A DNA stretch of 64,000 nucleotides from Secundilactobacillus oryzae JCM 18671 (GTDB taxonomy: Bacteria > Bacillota > Bacilli > Lactobacillales > Lactobacillaceae): NCBI RefSeq assembly GCF_000740055.1, contig NZ_BBJM01000002.1:36140-100139 (forward strand), in the 5' to 3' direction. The notes beneath the pieces are model-generated. The model had not been told where the DNA came from and made no database searches. It was given only the letters and a program-made list of their open reading frames with translations. Numbering within the stretch: position 1 is the stretch's first letter; each line of letters opens with the position of its first letter. The translations under genes were made by a program, and so were the position numbers. Below, piece after piece: positions 27,325 to 35,440 of this stretch.

Positions 27325-29073
27325 TTATTCATTAAACTGCGTCTTTACATACTCCCGGTACAGTTGTGACTTTTCTTGCAGTTCTCGGTGGGTCCCGCTA
27401 TCGCTCACATGGCCATTTTCAACGAAATTAATCGTATCTGCATTTACGATGGTGCTCAACCGATGCGCAATCACTAAGGTGGTGCGACCCTTCATCAATT
27501 CCTCAATGGCTTTTTGAACCATCTCTTCGGACTCTGAGTCTAGGGAGGCCGTGGCCTCGTCCAGCATCAGAATTTTAGCGTCGCGAAGGAATGCCCGTGC
27601 AATTGCAATTCGTTGCCGTTGTCCACCTGATAGTCTAACGCCACGCTCACCCACCGTCGTGTCGAGGCCGTCTGGCATTTGCTTCACAAAATCAGCGGCG
27701 AACGCTAAGTCAAGCACGTGCCATAACTGATCATCGCTGTAATCATCCGTTAAGCCATAGGTTAAATTAAAGCGAATGGTGCCCGCCATCATTGCGGAGT
27801 CTTGGGAAACGAAAGCAATTTGCTTCCGCCAATCAGCCAATCCCATTTCAGTAATCGGTTGATCGCCAATTAAAATTTGTCCGGAATTTGGTTCATAGTA
27901 ACGTTCCAGTAAACTGAAAATGGTCGACTTTCCGCCACCAGAAGGTCCCGCAAAGGCTACAACCGTATTCGGCTTAGCCTCGAACGACAGGTCCTGAATA
28001 ATAGGTTCTTCAGGGTCGTACGCAAAGTTCACATTTTTCACCTTGAGCGTTTGATTGTCAACACTTAGGCCAGTTGCCTTCAAAATATCCTCTTCAGGCT
28101 CGTTGAGAAGATCCCGAACCCGGGTAGTAGACCCGTTTGCTTTCGCTAAGGTACTAAAGAAATTCCCCGGTGTAGAAGCCGGTCCCATAAGTTGGAACAG
28201 GTACATTAAGAAGGCAAACATTGTTCCCATTGTCATGGTTCCGTGAGCAACCCGACTTGCCCCGTAAGCTAGTACACCGATAATCAAAATCATCATGACG
28301 GCCATCATCAGTGGCCCAGCAATCGAATCAAAAATCGCTTCCTTGAGACCGATTCGATACAGTTTTTGTACCTCATCGTGACCATGTTGTTCCTCGTATA
28401 GTTCTGCGTTAGAGGACTTCACTAAGCGAATTTCACCAAGCGTTTCGCCCGTATCACCATTGAATTGTGCCAAAGTATCTTGGCGTTGACGGCCAATTTC
28501 CCCCATTCGTCGTAGAATCGGAAACATGACAAGTAGCACGACCGGAATGGAAAGAAACATAATGGCCGACATCTTCCAGTCCATGGTGAGCATAATGACC
28601 AATGACCCCACAATCGTCAGCAAGGAACGCATCATTTGGGGAACTGCAGTGGCCAAAAGATCCTTAATTTGCGTCGAATCGTTGACCAGTCGAGAAGTCA
28701 TTTCGCCGGACTTAGTGTGGTCAAAGTAGGATACCCTCAAATGAAGTAGCTTATCCCATAACCGGTTTCATAACTTGGCAACTACGTCTTCACCGAAGAA
28801 ACCCAGAATAGCGCCGGAAACTGCATTGATGACCGCACTAAAAATAAATAAACCCACGACTAGCCAAATCAGTTCAGTGTTCACATGGGACTTTAGTGTG
28901 TTGATTAAGTCTCCAGCCATCTTAGGCACAAAGAGTTGAATTCCGGTTCCAATAATTCCCAAAAAGAGGCCAATTCCGAATTGCCAATAAGCCGGCTTCG
29001 TTTGATTAATGAGTCCGAAGAATTCTTTTAAGTTAAATTTTTGTCTTGTTGGTGCTGGCATTGTTTCTCGCAT
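27325..29073 (-). pseudogene. ABC multidrug exporter (LmrA/BmrA type) interrupted by in-frame TGA
   Basis: A single frame from 29073 to 27325 encodes a 582-codon half-transporter: an N-terminal permease domain, then an ATPase with Walker A GPSGGGKST, signature LSGGQRQRIAIARA, Walker B ILMLDEATASLD and the H-loop in VIAHRLS. Codon 102 (28768-28770) is TGA within VVAKL-stop-NRLWDKLLHLRVSYFD, where homologues usually have Arg, as from CGA to TGA. Translation would give a 101-residue membrane stub, and a downstream TTG restart at 28740 would lack two helices. Everything else is intact, so the lesion is recent or a sequencing error. It follows a MarR gene by 14 nt, a classic MarR-ABC operon. Confidence 0.85.
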
Positions 29074-29087
29074 GTTTACTTACCCTC

Positions 29088-29672
29088 TTATTTACCGTTA
29101 AATTCATCTTGCTGAAATGGGTCTTGGTGCCAATCTCCATGGTTAAAGCCACGAGGTCCTCCCGGGAAAAATGGATGACCATGACGCATGAATTTCATCA
29201 TTTTGGCCTTTCCTTCAGGCATTTGGAACTCTGCCATTCTGTCCAGCAATTTGCTAAGCAAATCGCGTAGTTGCGCTTGTTCCTCTGAAGTTAGTGAATC
29301 GAAAAATAGCTCAGAAATTTCATCATGATTCTGACTAGCTGAATCCAACAATTTCTTCCCCTTTTCGGTTAGATAAACGGCTGACTTGCGCCCGTCCGAA
29401 GCTAACGGCCGCCGTTCAACGATTCCCGACTCCTCTAACCGTTTGACCATCGCACTAACTGAACTTGGACGAATATCTAAAAGCTCAACGATTTCACTGT
29501 TGGTTAAACCATCCTGATTGCTCAGGAGCTTCAAGAAGCGCTCACGTCCACGCCCAGTTTGAAGGTCCCCCTGACGATGTACATATTCGTTACGCCTAAT
29601 TGACCCGATAAAGAACGGTTGCATCATCAACTTGCTGAAAAGATCCATTAAACGACTCGTTTGATCTGACAT
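29088..29672 (-). CDS. MarR family regulator with His/Gly/Pro-rich tail
   Basis: A 194-residue protein with a winged helix at about residues 45-115 (GLTNSEIVELLDIRPSSVS split, then ASDGRKSAVYLTEKG). The last 35 residues are rich in His, Gly, Pro and Phe (MRHGHPFFPGG, FNHGDWHQD), as in several lactobacillar MarR proteins paired with ABC exporters. It is first in an operon with the exporter and probably represses it; the upstream TTTAGTT repeats are likely sites. A role of the His tail in metal binding is conceivable but unproven. Confidence 0.87.
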   Translation of the reverse strand: MSDQTSRLMDLFSKLMMQPFFIGSIRRNEYVHRQGDLQTGRGRERFLKLLSNQDGLTNSEIVELLDIRPSSVSAMVKRLEESGIVERRPLASDGRKSAVYLTEKGKKLLDSASQNHDEISELFFDSLTSEEQAQLRDLLSKLLDRMAEFQMPEGKAKMMKFMRHGHPFFPGGPRGFNHGDWHQDPFQQDEFNGK

Positions 29673-29689
29673 GATTTAGCCTCCATAAA

Positions 29690-29735
29690 TTTAGTTCGCT
29701 TTTTATTTAGTTTTTGTTTTTATAAACTAACTAAA
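29690..29735 (-). promoter_or_regulatory. Candidate MarR operator region (TTTAGTT repeats)
   Basis: TTTAGTT occurs at 29690-29696 and 29706-29712, and its inverse AACTAAA at 29729-29735, all within the 60 nt before the MarR gene. The arrangement suggests autoregulation. Confidence 0.5.
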
Positions 29736-29811
29736 CGGTAATATAGTCGCCCGAGTGAAAATTGTCAACAGATTCATCGCAATTTTCAAAACTAGCTGTG
29801 GCGACTTTCAA

Positions 29812-30156
29812 TTAAAATTCATGGATAATTGTCTCTTTGATCTGTTCAATTAAATTTTTATCTAATTTCAAAAGTGGCTCTGATTTGATTCTAATGCTTG
29901 GGTCAATGCTTCTTAAGTGCTGCAATAAAATGGTCCCAGTCACCTTCGAATTCAGTGGCACCTCCACAAAAAAAGGTAGGCTTGAAAATCGAGGCTCCAA
30001 GTATTTTCTAGAGGAACTTATTGGCGCAATGATCACTGTATTAAATACTTTTTGATACGAGTTATTGCTAACAATCAAGTAAGGACGTAATTTTTTGGTC
30101 TCAGTGCCTTTACTTGGTTCTAAATCAATCATATAGATTTGACCTTGTTCAATCAT
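29812..30156 (-). CDS. MazF/PemK-type mRNA interferase toxin
   Basis: A 114-residue MazF-fold protein. The N-terminal GQIYMIDLEPSKGTETKKLRP has the family spacing G-x-IY-x-x-D-x-x-P-x-x-GsE-x-x-x-x-RP. VSNNSYQ and the APISSS strand follow. These toxins cut mRNA at short sequences. The start at 30156 is one nucleotide after the antitoxin stop, so the pair is translationally coupled; longer frames enter the antitoxin gene. It seems intact. Confidence 0.88.
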   Translation of the reverse strand: MIEQGQIYMIDLEPSKGTETKKLRPYLIVSNNSYQKVFNTVIIAPISSSRKYLEPRFSSLPFFVEVPLNSKVTGTILLQHLRSIDPSIRIKSEPLLKLDKNLIEQIKETIIHEF

Positions 30157-30157
30157 A

Positions 30158-30427
30158 CTAATCAATAACCTCCGCACCAACATCTGGTCCCCAGTTAATT
30201 TCCGGACTATCATCAATCGGTCCATACTGGGAAACATTCTCGTTAACGCGATTCCAAAAAGAATCCGTCTCTTCCACTTTTATCAGATAGGAATCAGCAC
30301 TATTTTGGATAAATCGTAATTTCGAGTCCGTATCTATCCCCAAATCGTCCCTTACTGCCTTAGGAATAGTAATTTGTCCCTTAGCAGTTACCTTACTCAA
30401 AAACTGCTTCTTCGATTCATACATCAT
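30158..30427 (-). CDS. AbrB/MazE-type antitoxin
   Basis: An 89-residue antitoxin. The N-terminal SpoVT/AbrB swapped-hairpin DNA-binding domain (SKVTAKGQITIPKAVRDDLG) covers residues about 11-55. The acidic C-terminus (DDSPEINWGPDVGAEVID) should wrap and neutralise the toxin. It is the first gene of the pair and presumably autorepresses. Confidence 0.87.
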   Translation of the reverse strand: MMYESKKQFLSKVTAKGQITIPKAVRDDLGIDTDSKLRFIQNSADSYLIKVEETDSFWNRVNENVSQYGPIDDSPEINWGPDVGAEVID

Positions 30428-30542
30428 TGATTACCACCTTCATTCAATTCCTTACTTTTCCTTACTTATTATAGTTAATTAATTGCGTTTTGACAATTTA
30501 GCTAATTAAAAAATTTACTATCAGTTTTATCCAAACAGTTTA

Positions 30543-31004
30543 TTATTTTTCAATGGTTAAATTTAGCGTCACTTGATCCTTTAATTGCTGACCTGCGTCA
30601 AAAATAGGCTCGGCGTAGTGCCGGACAAAGTAATCCTTTGCTACTGATACTATTTGAAAACCGAATTGTTCATAAATGCGTTGCTGTGGCGACTGATAGC
30701 CCGTCCTAATCACCAAATGTTTAACACCTGCTACCTTACAGTTTTGTACAGCAAAGCTTAGCAAACCACGACCGATTCCCTGATGTTGCCAGGCTGGACT
30801 CACTGATAAATTCATGACTTCGCTATCCGTCGAATTGAGCGACTTCACAACAATTATGCCAACTGTTTGCTGCTCGTGTTAATCCACAAAAATATCAGCG
30901 TCTGCCAGGTATGTCAGTACAACCGTCCGATCAGGATCTGCTTCAAGCAACAACCGCCACTCAGCATCCCCAACTTCGTTAACTTGTATTTGTTTGATTG
31001 TCAT
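30543..31004 (-). pseudogene. GNAT acetyltransferase interrupted by in-frame TAA
   Basis: The open frame from ATG at 31004 (after GGTGA) to 30543 has 153 sense-length codons and encodes a GNAT protein with the acetyl-CoA loop HQGIGRGLL and a YEQFGF motif. Codon 42 (30879-30881) is TAA in the context FVD-stop-HEQQTVG, as from CAA to TAA. The rest of the frame is undisturbed, indicating a single recent nonsense change. A restart at the GTG before KSLNSTD would give only the C-terminal 101 residues. Confidence 0.82.
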
Positions 31005-31017
31005 ATTTTCACCTCAA

Positions 31018-31055
31018 ATAAAAACTCGCTAACGGTAGTTTACCATCAACGAGTT
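31018..31055 (-). terminator. Terminator of the NmrA-adh operon
   Basis: On the minus strand AACTCG-x3-ATGGTA / TACC-x4-CGAGTT is followed by TTTTATTT, just after the alcohol dehydrogenase stop codon. Confidence 0.75.
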
Positions 31056-31078
31056 CACACTAACCTAATAGCCGAGTT

Positions 31079-32194
31079 TTAAGCATTTTCATCAATCGTA
31101 ATAATCGGTTTAATCACTGATCCATCCAGCGATTCTGCCATTGCCTGATTAATATCTGCTAATGAATAGAATTTAACCAACTTTTCAAATGGAAATTGAC
31201 CCTTTTTATGAGCTTCAATTAATTGTGGCAAAAATAGTTGTGGAACTGAGTCACCCTGAGTAATTGCCATTAGGCGACGATTATCTGCCAGCATATCTGC
31301 CGTGAAGTTCATCTTGAGCTCTTGAGTGGCACCCACAAGGCCAGCCGTTCCCATAATATCTAATGACTTAACGGCAGCCAAGGAAACCATACTGACTGCA
31401 GTTGTATCCAGAGTGTACTTGGCCCCATAGCCGTTCGTTACTTGTTTGACAGCATCAGCAATTTCGTCCGCCGATTTTAAATCGCGGCTATTTACGACCG
31501 TCGTAGCACCCAGTGACTTGGCTAACTCAAGGCGATTGTCGTGAATATCAACGGCAATGATTTGCTGGACGTTTCGCATTTTAGCGGCCATGATGGCGGC
31601 CAGGCCAACTGCTCCGGTACCAAAGACTGCTACCGAATCACCAACGTTAGGCTTAAAAACATTGAGAATAGCGCCCGCACCCGTATTCAGACCACACCCA
31701 AGTGGCCCATACCACTTTAAGTCCAATTCTGGATCTACTTTGACAGCTGAACGTTTGTTGACGATTGCGTAAGTGGCAAATGAGGATTGACCAAAGTAAT
31801 TTCCCAATTCTTGATCACCTTGGTGTAATCGCTTAGTCCCATCTGCGTAGTTCCCACCAAAGTTAAGTTCATTCACCCGGCGACATTCTGCTGGATGACC
31901 GGACAAGCACTGGTCACATTCCCCACAAGACGCCACGGTTAAAATTACGTGATCGCCCACCTGTAAATTAGTAACACCAGGTCCAACTTGTTCGACAATT
32001 CCAGCACCCTCATGCCCCAAAACAGCTGGTAGTGGGGTCATTTGAAATTGAGTCGCCAGAATATCTGCGTGACACATCCCAGTTGCTACCAGTTTAACTC
32101 TGACTTCATCATTTTTAGGTTCATCAAGGTCAACCTCTTCTATCTTGACTGGTTTACCAAAATCATGCGCAACTGCTGCAGTTATTTTCATCAT
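31079..32194 (-). CDS. Zinc-dependent alcohol dehydrogenase (MDR superfamily, class III/aryl-alcohol-like)
   Basis: A 371-residue medium-chain dehydrogenase. The catalytic zinc Cys is in GMCHADI, the His/Glu in GHEGAGIVE and the Cys in PLGCGLNTG. The structural zinc cysteines are spaced C-x2-C-x2-C-x7-C (CGECDQCLSGHPAEC), and the Rossmann glycines are GTGAVGL. The pattern is that of NAD-dependent aryl/benzyl alcohol dehydrogenases. It starts at the stop of the NmrA-type gene (TAATG overlap), so the two form an operon, probably under the MarR gene just upstream. Confidence 0.9.
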   Translation of the reverse strand: MMKITAAVAHDFGKPVKIEEVDLDEPKNDEVRVKLVATGMCHADILATQFQMTPLPAVLGHEGAGIVEQVGPGVTNLQVGDHVILTVASCGECDQCLSGHPAECRRVNELNFGGNYADGTKRLHQGDQELGNYFGQSSFATYAIVNKRSAVKVDPELDLKWYGPLGCGLNTGAGAILNVFKPNVGDSVAVFGTGAVGLAAIMAAKMRNVQQIIAVDIHDNRLELAKSLGATTVVNSRDLKSADEIADAVKQVTNGYGAKYTLDTTAVSMVSLAAVKSLDIMGTAGLVGATQELKMNFTADMLADNRRLMAITQGDSVPQLFLPQLIEAHKKGQFPFEKLVKFYSLADINQAMAESLDGSVIKPIITIDENA

Positions 32195-33063
32195 TAATTC
32201 CCCCGTGTTTTAAGTTGTTTGCTAATGTATTCTTTAAATGTCGTTGGTTGACGCCCTAACAACCACGCTAAAACATTAGGATTGCCGGCTAAGCCATAAT
32301 CAGAATAGGTTTCTGCCAAGTGTTTCACTGATTCACGTCCGTATACATTTAAAAATCCAACTTGATCCATGAACGCATCTAAATCAGTTACCTGTTCTGC
32401 AACAGCATGCTCACCAGTTAACTCGTTGAATTCTTGAACTAACCCATTTGGTGAGAGAAAGTCTGAACCCACCAATTCATAGGTAGCACGGTTGTGTTTT
32501 TCGGGATCTGCTAATACCTTGCCGACGACTTCCCCTACATCATCTGGATCAACGTAGGATAATTTGGTATCCGTTTTATAAAAGATGCCATATTTTCCAG
32601 TGTCTTGAACTACGTTGGGATCGAAATTATGCATATAGTGCATTGGCTGCAAAATCGTGTAGTTAAAATGGTGCTTTAGCTCTTGATACATTAAGTGTTC
32701 CTCGACAAGTCGCTTGGCCGCATGATTAAGCAAACTGCTCATAATCGAATGCGTAACTGAAATCAAGACAAATTGCTTAACCTCAGCTTTAATTGCCTCG
32801 TTAATGAGATAGTTACCCACCAACGCCTCTTCGGCAATAAATAGTGGCGGAATGTGCACGATTTGGTCCACATCCTTGACCACCTGTCGGATCGTACGAA
32901 TATCTGTAATATCCCCTACAACAACTTCCTTTACCCCTAGCGTGTCTTTTAATTGCTCGGTCTCTGGAGAAATATCGGTTGCTCGCACGTCATACCCGTT
33001 CTTGACCAACTGCTTAATAATAAATTGTCCTGAATGTCCGTTTGCTGAAGTTACCAAAATCAT
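32194..33063 (-). CDS. NmrA-family NAD(P)-binding protein
   Basis: A 289-residue atypical SDR of the NmrA/QOR2 type. GHSGQFI near residue 10 is the nucleotide loop, followed by VVGDITD and VLISVTHS. The usual catalytic Tyr-x3-Lys is not evident, as in NmrA proteins that sense NAD(P) or reduce quinones. Translationally coupled to the alcohol dehydrogenase. Confidence 0.85.
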   Translation of the reverse strand: MILVTSANGHSGQFIIKQLVKNGYDVRATDISPETEQLKDTLGVKEVVVGDITDIRTIRQVVKDVDQIVHIPPLFIAEEALVGNYLINEAIKAEVKQFVLISVTHSIMSSLLNHAAKRLVEEHLMYQELKHHFNYTILQPMHYMHNFDPNVVQDTGKYGIFYKTDTKLSYVDPDDVGEVVGKVLADPEKHNRATYELVGSDFLSPNGLVQEFNELTGEHAVAEQVTDLDAFMDQVGFLNVYGRESVKHLAETYSDYGLAGNPNVLAWLLGRQPTTFKEYISKQLKTRGN

Positions 33064-33145
33064 TTAAACTCAGCTCCCCCTTTTTGTGAATTAATGAACT
33101 TTTAAACCGACTCCATTCTACATGGCATCACGCCAAAAGTAAAAC

Positions 33146-33167
33146 AATATGTATGTACATACATATT
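33146..33167. promoter_or_regulatory. 22-bp perfect palindrome, candidate MarR operator
   Basis: A 22-bp perfect palindrome (half-site AATATGTATGT) lies between the MarR gene and the NmrA-adh operon. It probably overlaps the promoter of the operon and is likely bound by the adjacent MarR protein. Confidence 0.6.
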
Positions 33168-33175
33168 TATTGCAA

Positions 33176-33212
33176 AATAAAACCGGGTAAGTACTACTCA
33201 TTACCCGGTTTC
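33176..33212 (-). terminator. Terminator overlapping the end of the MarR gene
   Basis: AACCGGGTAA/TTACCCGGTT stem followed by TTTTATTTT on the minus strand; the MarR stop codon lies inside the hairpin. Confidence 0.75.
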
Positions 33213-33640
33213 ATCATTAATTTATAAATTTGTTCGCCAACTTTTTTTAAGTCTTTACCAAATTGTTCTTGACGACCCTTAGGAATTTGCGCAATCAATG
33301 CTGCGTTTTGCTCGTCAATTTCCTTCGCAACCATTTCATAGACGCGCTTACCCGAATCCGTCAAAAATAAATTGGCGGTTCTTTTATCATCCGGATTACG
33401 GACTTTGTTAACGTAATCTAAACTAACTAATTGCTGGATTCCTCTAGCAATCCCGCTTTGATCAATATAGATAATATCGTTAAGCTCGTACTGTGAAATT
33501 CCTGGATGATCATGAATCTTCAGGATGAAGTAATAGAGACTCGCTCCTAAATGATACGGTTGGAGCTTTCGGTCAATTTGCATCGCAGCGTACTTAGCAG
33601 CCACTGCTAGCCACATGTTGACATCTTCCATGTTTAACAT
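33194..33640 (-). CDS. MarR family transcriptional regulator
   Basis: A 148-residue winged-helix regulator. The reader helix follows GISQYELNDIIYIDQSG (about residues 57-73), and the DDKRTANLFLTDSG wing follows. The start could be 33640 (GGA upstream) or 33631 (GGGG upstream). It probably controls the NmrA-adh pair through the palindrome 27 nt beyond its stop codon. Confidence 0.85.
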   Translation of the reverse strand: MLNMEDVNMWLAVAAKYAAMQIDRKLQPYHLGASLYYFILKIHDHPGISQYELNDIIYIDQSGIARGIQQLVSLDYVNKVRNPDDKRTANLFLTDSGKRVYEMVAKEIDEQNAALIAQIPKGRQEQFGKDLKKVGEQIYKLMMKPGNE

Positions 33641-33702
33641 CCCCAGTTCCAAACTTTTAATACTAACAGTTTAGCATAACTGGAGAAATTTACTCATCAA
33701 AA

Positions 33703-34365
33703 CTATGCCAATTTTGCCTTAATGGCCGCTAACGACACCTCATCTGTCCGATCAAATCGAACTGCAGCTTCACTCAATTCAGATCCAATTCCAATTGAGA
33801 GTTCACCGGCTGCATTAATTGATTGAATTCCGGCACCTGAATCTTCAAGGCCGGCAACGTTTGCTGGTGCAAGGCCCAACACATCGGCTGCCAGGCTGAA
33901 GATTTCAGGATCTGGTTTACCTGCATGCAACTTAGCAGGATCAACGATGCCTTCAAAATAGTCCATGACTTTGAGTTGCTTCAAGATGGTTGGCGCATTC
34001 TTTGAGGCTGAAGCAACTGACATCTTGTAGCCGTTTGCCTTGAGTTCATCCAAGAAGGCTTTCATTCCTGGCAAAACATCATCGGGTGTCAGTGTTTTAA
34101 CCAACTCCAGGTACTGCGTGTTTTTCGCTGTAGCTAATTCTTCCTTTTGTGCTTGTGTGTACTCATTTTCGTGACCGCCCGCCTTCAAAATCATTTCGAG
34201 CGAATCCATTCGACTGACACCCTTCAAGTTTTCGGCCAATTCAGGGGTCCATGTGGTACCAACTGTGTCAGCTGTTTGGTGCCAAGCCTTTGAGTGCAAA
34301 CGCGCACTATCCGCGATGACACCGTCTAAATCAAATGCAAATCCCTTAATATCTTCGAATTTCAT
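33703..34365 (-). CDS. pgmB: Beta-phosphoglucomutase
   Basis: A 220-residue HAD-family mutase converting beta-glucose 1-phosphate, the product of maltose phosphorylase, to glucose 6-phosphate. The nucleophile motif DLDGVIAD is at residues 13-20 with the general acid/base Asp two residues on. ASASKNAP is motif II, KPDPEIF motif III and GLEDSGAGIQ motif IV. Last gene of the maltose operon; it directly abuts galM (1-nt overlap). Confidence 0.95.
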   Translation of the reverse strand: MKFEDIKGFAFDLDGVIADSARLHSKAWHQTADTVGTTWTPELAENLKGVSRMDSLEMILKAGGHENEYTQAQKEELATAKNTQYLELVKTLTPDDVLPGMKAFLDELKANGYKMSVASASKNAPTILKQLKVMDYFEGIVDPAKLHAGKPDPEIFSLAADVLGLAPANVAGLEDSGAGIQSINAAGELSIGIGSELSEAAVRFDRTDEVSLAAIKAKLA

Positions 34366-35375
34366 TAGTCTTCCTCCGCATAAAGAAAAGTTGATGTGTA
34401 ACGTTTAATTGTATTTGCCGGCAACACAATGTCGCCAAAATCATCGTGATGGATGGCATCTGGCAGCGTCTGGAGCTCAATCGCTAATCCATTATCCGGA
34501 TGTGCCGCGATCCAATCATCCGACTTACCAATCACATTCGGATTAGCATTAAAAATCACAATGCCATTGCGGTCACTGCTAATTGCCAACGTATTTTTCT
34601 GGTGACTATCCGTCATAAAACCAATCGGTGAAACGTCCATTTTCCGAAAAACATCATCAAACTGCTCGTTCCCACCAAGTTGCCGGGTTTTCTCTCCCAG
34701 ATTAACTAGGTTACGAAAATCATACACCGTATCGGTCACGTCTGCCAGTTTGCCGGTTGGTAATTTTTCACCGTCCACTTCCATGTGCTTATCTGCGAAC
34801 AACTGAATGTATTGATCCTTAACGGACGCATCTGGTCCTTCCAAATTGAAGTACACGTGTGTCGTTGGGTTAAACAGTGTTTCCTCACTACTCAAGCCTT
34901 GATACGTGATGCTCACTTCATTGGTATCCGCCAGCTTATAAATCACCATCATTTCCAGTGAGCCCGGAAATTCGTTATCTTGATGAGCGGTAAACCGAAT
35001 TTCACCATCGTGCTCATTCAGAAAGATTTCACCTTTCCAGTTAAGTTGATCAACCCCAGCACTGCCACTATGCAACACATTGTCATTTTCGTTTGGCTGC
35101 AAGCGAACGGGTTGCCCCGCTATTTCAAACTGGTGGCCTTTTAAGCGACCAGCCACGCGACCAACCGTATTGCCAACGTGAAATGGGTTCGTTTCGTATT
35201 CATGAAGGTCATCAAAGTTGAGAATAATGTTCTTGTCCGGTGCCACAAAGTAGCCCGTCCAAGTTGCCCCATAACTAATCGCACGCAGACTCACGCCGTT
35301 TGCGTTAGTGATGGTATATTCGGTGACGACCTCACCGTTTGCTAGTTTTCCAAATTCAGTTACATTGGATTCCAT
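34365..35375 (-). CDS. galM: Aldose 1-epimerase (mutarotase)
   Basis: A 336-residue galactose-mutarotase-fold enzyme interconverting alpha and beta anomers of glucose. In this operon it would equilibrate the sugars around maltose phosphorylase. GRVAGR, the catalytic His in the TTHVYFNLEG segment and a late catalytic Glu in LAIELQTLPDA are present. Start at ATG 35375 is preferred over an upstream GTG that lies in the ribosome site. Confidence 0.9.
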   Translation of the reverse strand: MESNVTEFGKLANGEVVTEYTITNANGVSLRAISYGATWTGYFVAPDKNIILNFDDLHEYETNPFHVGNTVGRVAGRLKGHQFEIAGQPVRLQPNENDNVLHSGSAGVDQLNWKGEIFLNEHDGEIRFTAHQDNEFPGSLEMMVIYKLADTNEVSITYQGLSSEETLFNPTTHVYFNLEGPDASVKDQYIQLFADKHMEVDGEKLPTGKLADVTDTVYDFRNLVNLGEKTRQLGGNEQFDDVFRKMDVSPIGFMTDSHQKNTLAISSDRNGIVIFNANPNVIGKSDDWIAAHPDNGLAIELQTLPDAIHHDDFGDIVLPANTIKRYTSTFLYAEED

Positions 35376-35401
35376 ATTCTTCACACCACTTTAGTTAAGC
35401 A

Positions 35402-35430
35402 CAAAAGCAGGGAGCCAATTGCTCTCTGCC
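35402..35430 (-). terminator. Hairpin between maltose phosphorylase and galM genes
   Basis: GCAG-x-GAGC / GCTC-x-CTGC stem with short loop and TTTTGT on the minus strand, within an operon. It may reduce downstream expression or mark an RNA-processing point. Confidence 0.55.
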
Positions 35431-35440
35431 TTCAGTGCAT

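Noticed and set aside
28768..28770. TGA in the ABC exporter as a selenocysteine codon
   Set aside because: Homologues have Arg rather than Cys there, no SECIS-like hairpin follows, and lactobacilli lack the selenocysteine pathway.
31079..32194. Formaldehyde dehydrogenase assignment for the Zn alcohol dehydrogenase
   Set aside because: Cysteine spacing fits MDR class enzymes generally; there is no neighbouring S-formylglutathione hydrolase and lactobacilli usually lack this pathway.
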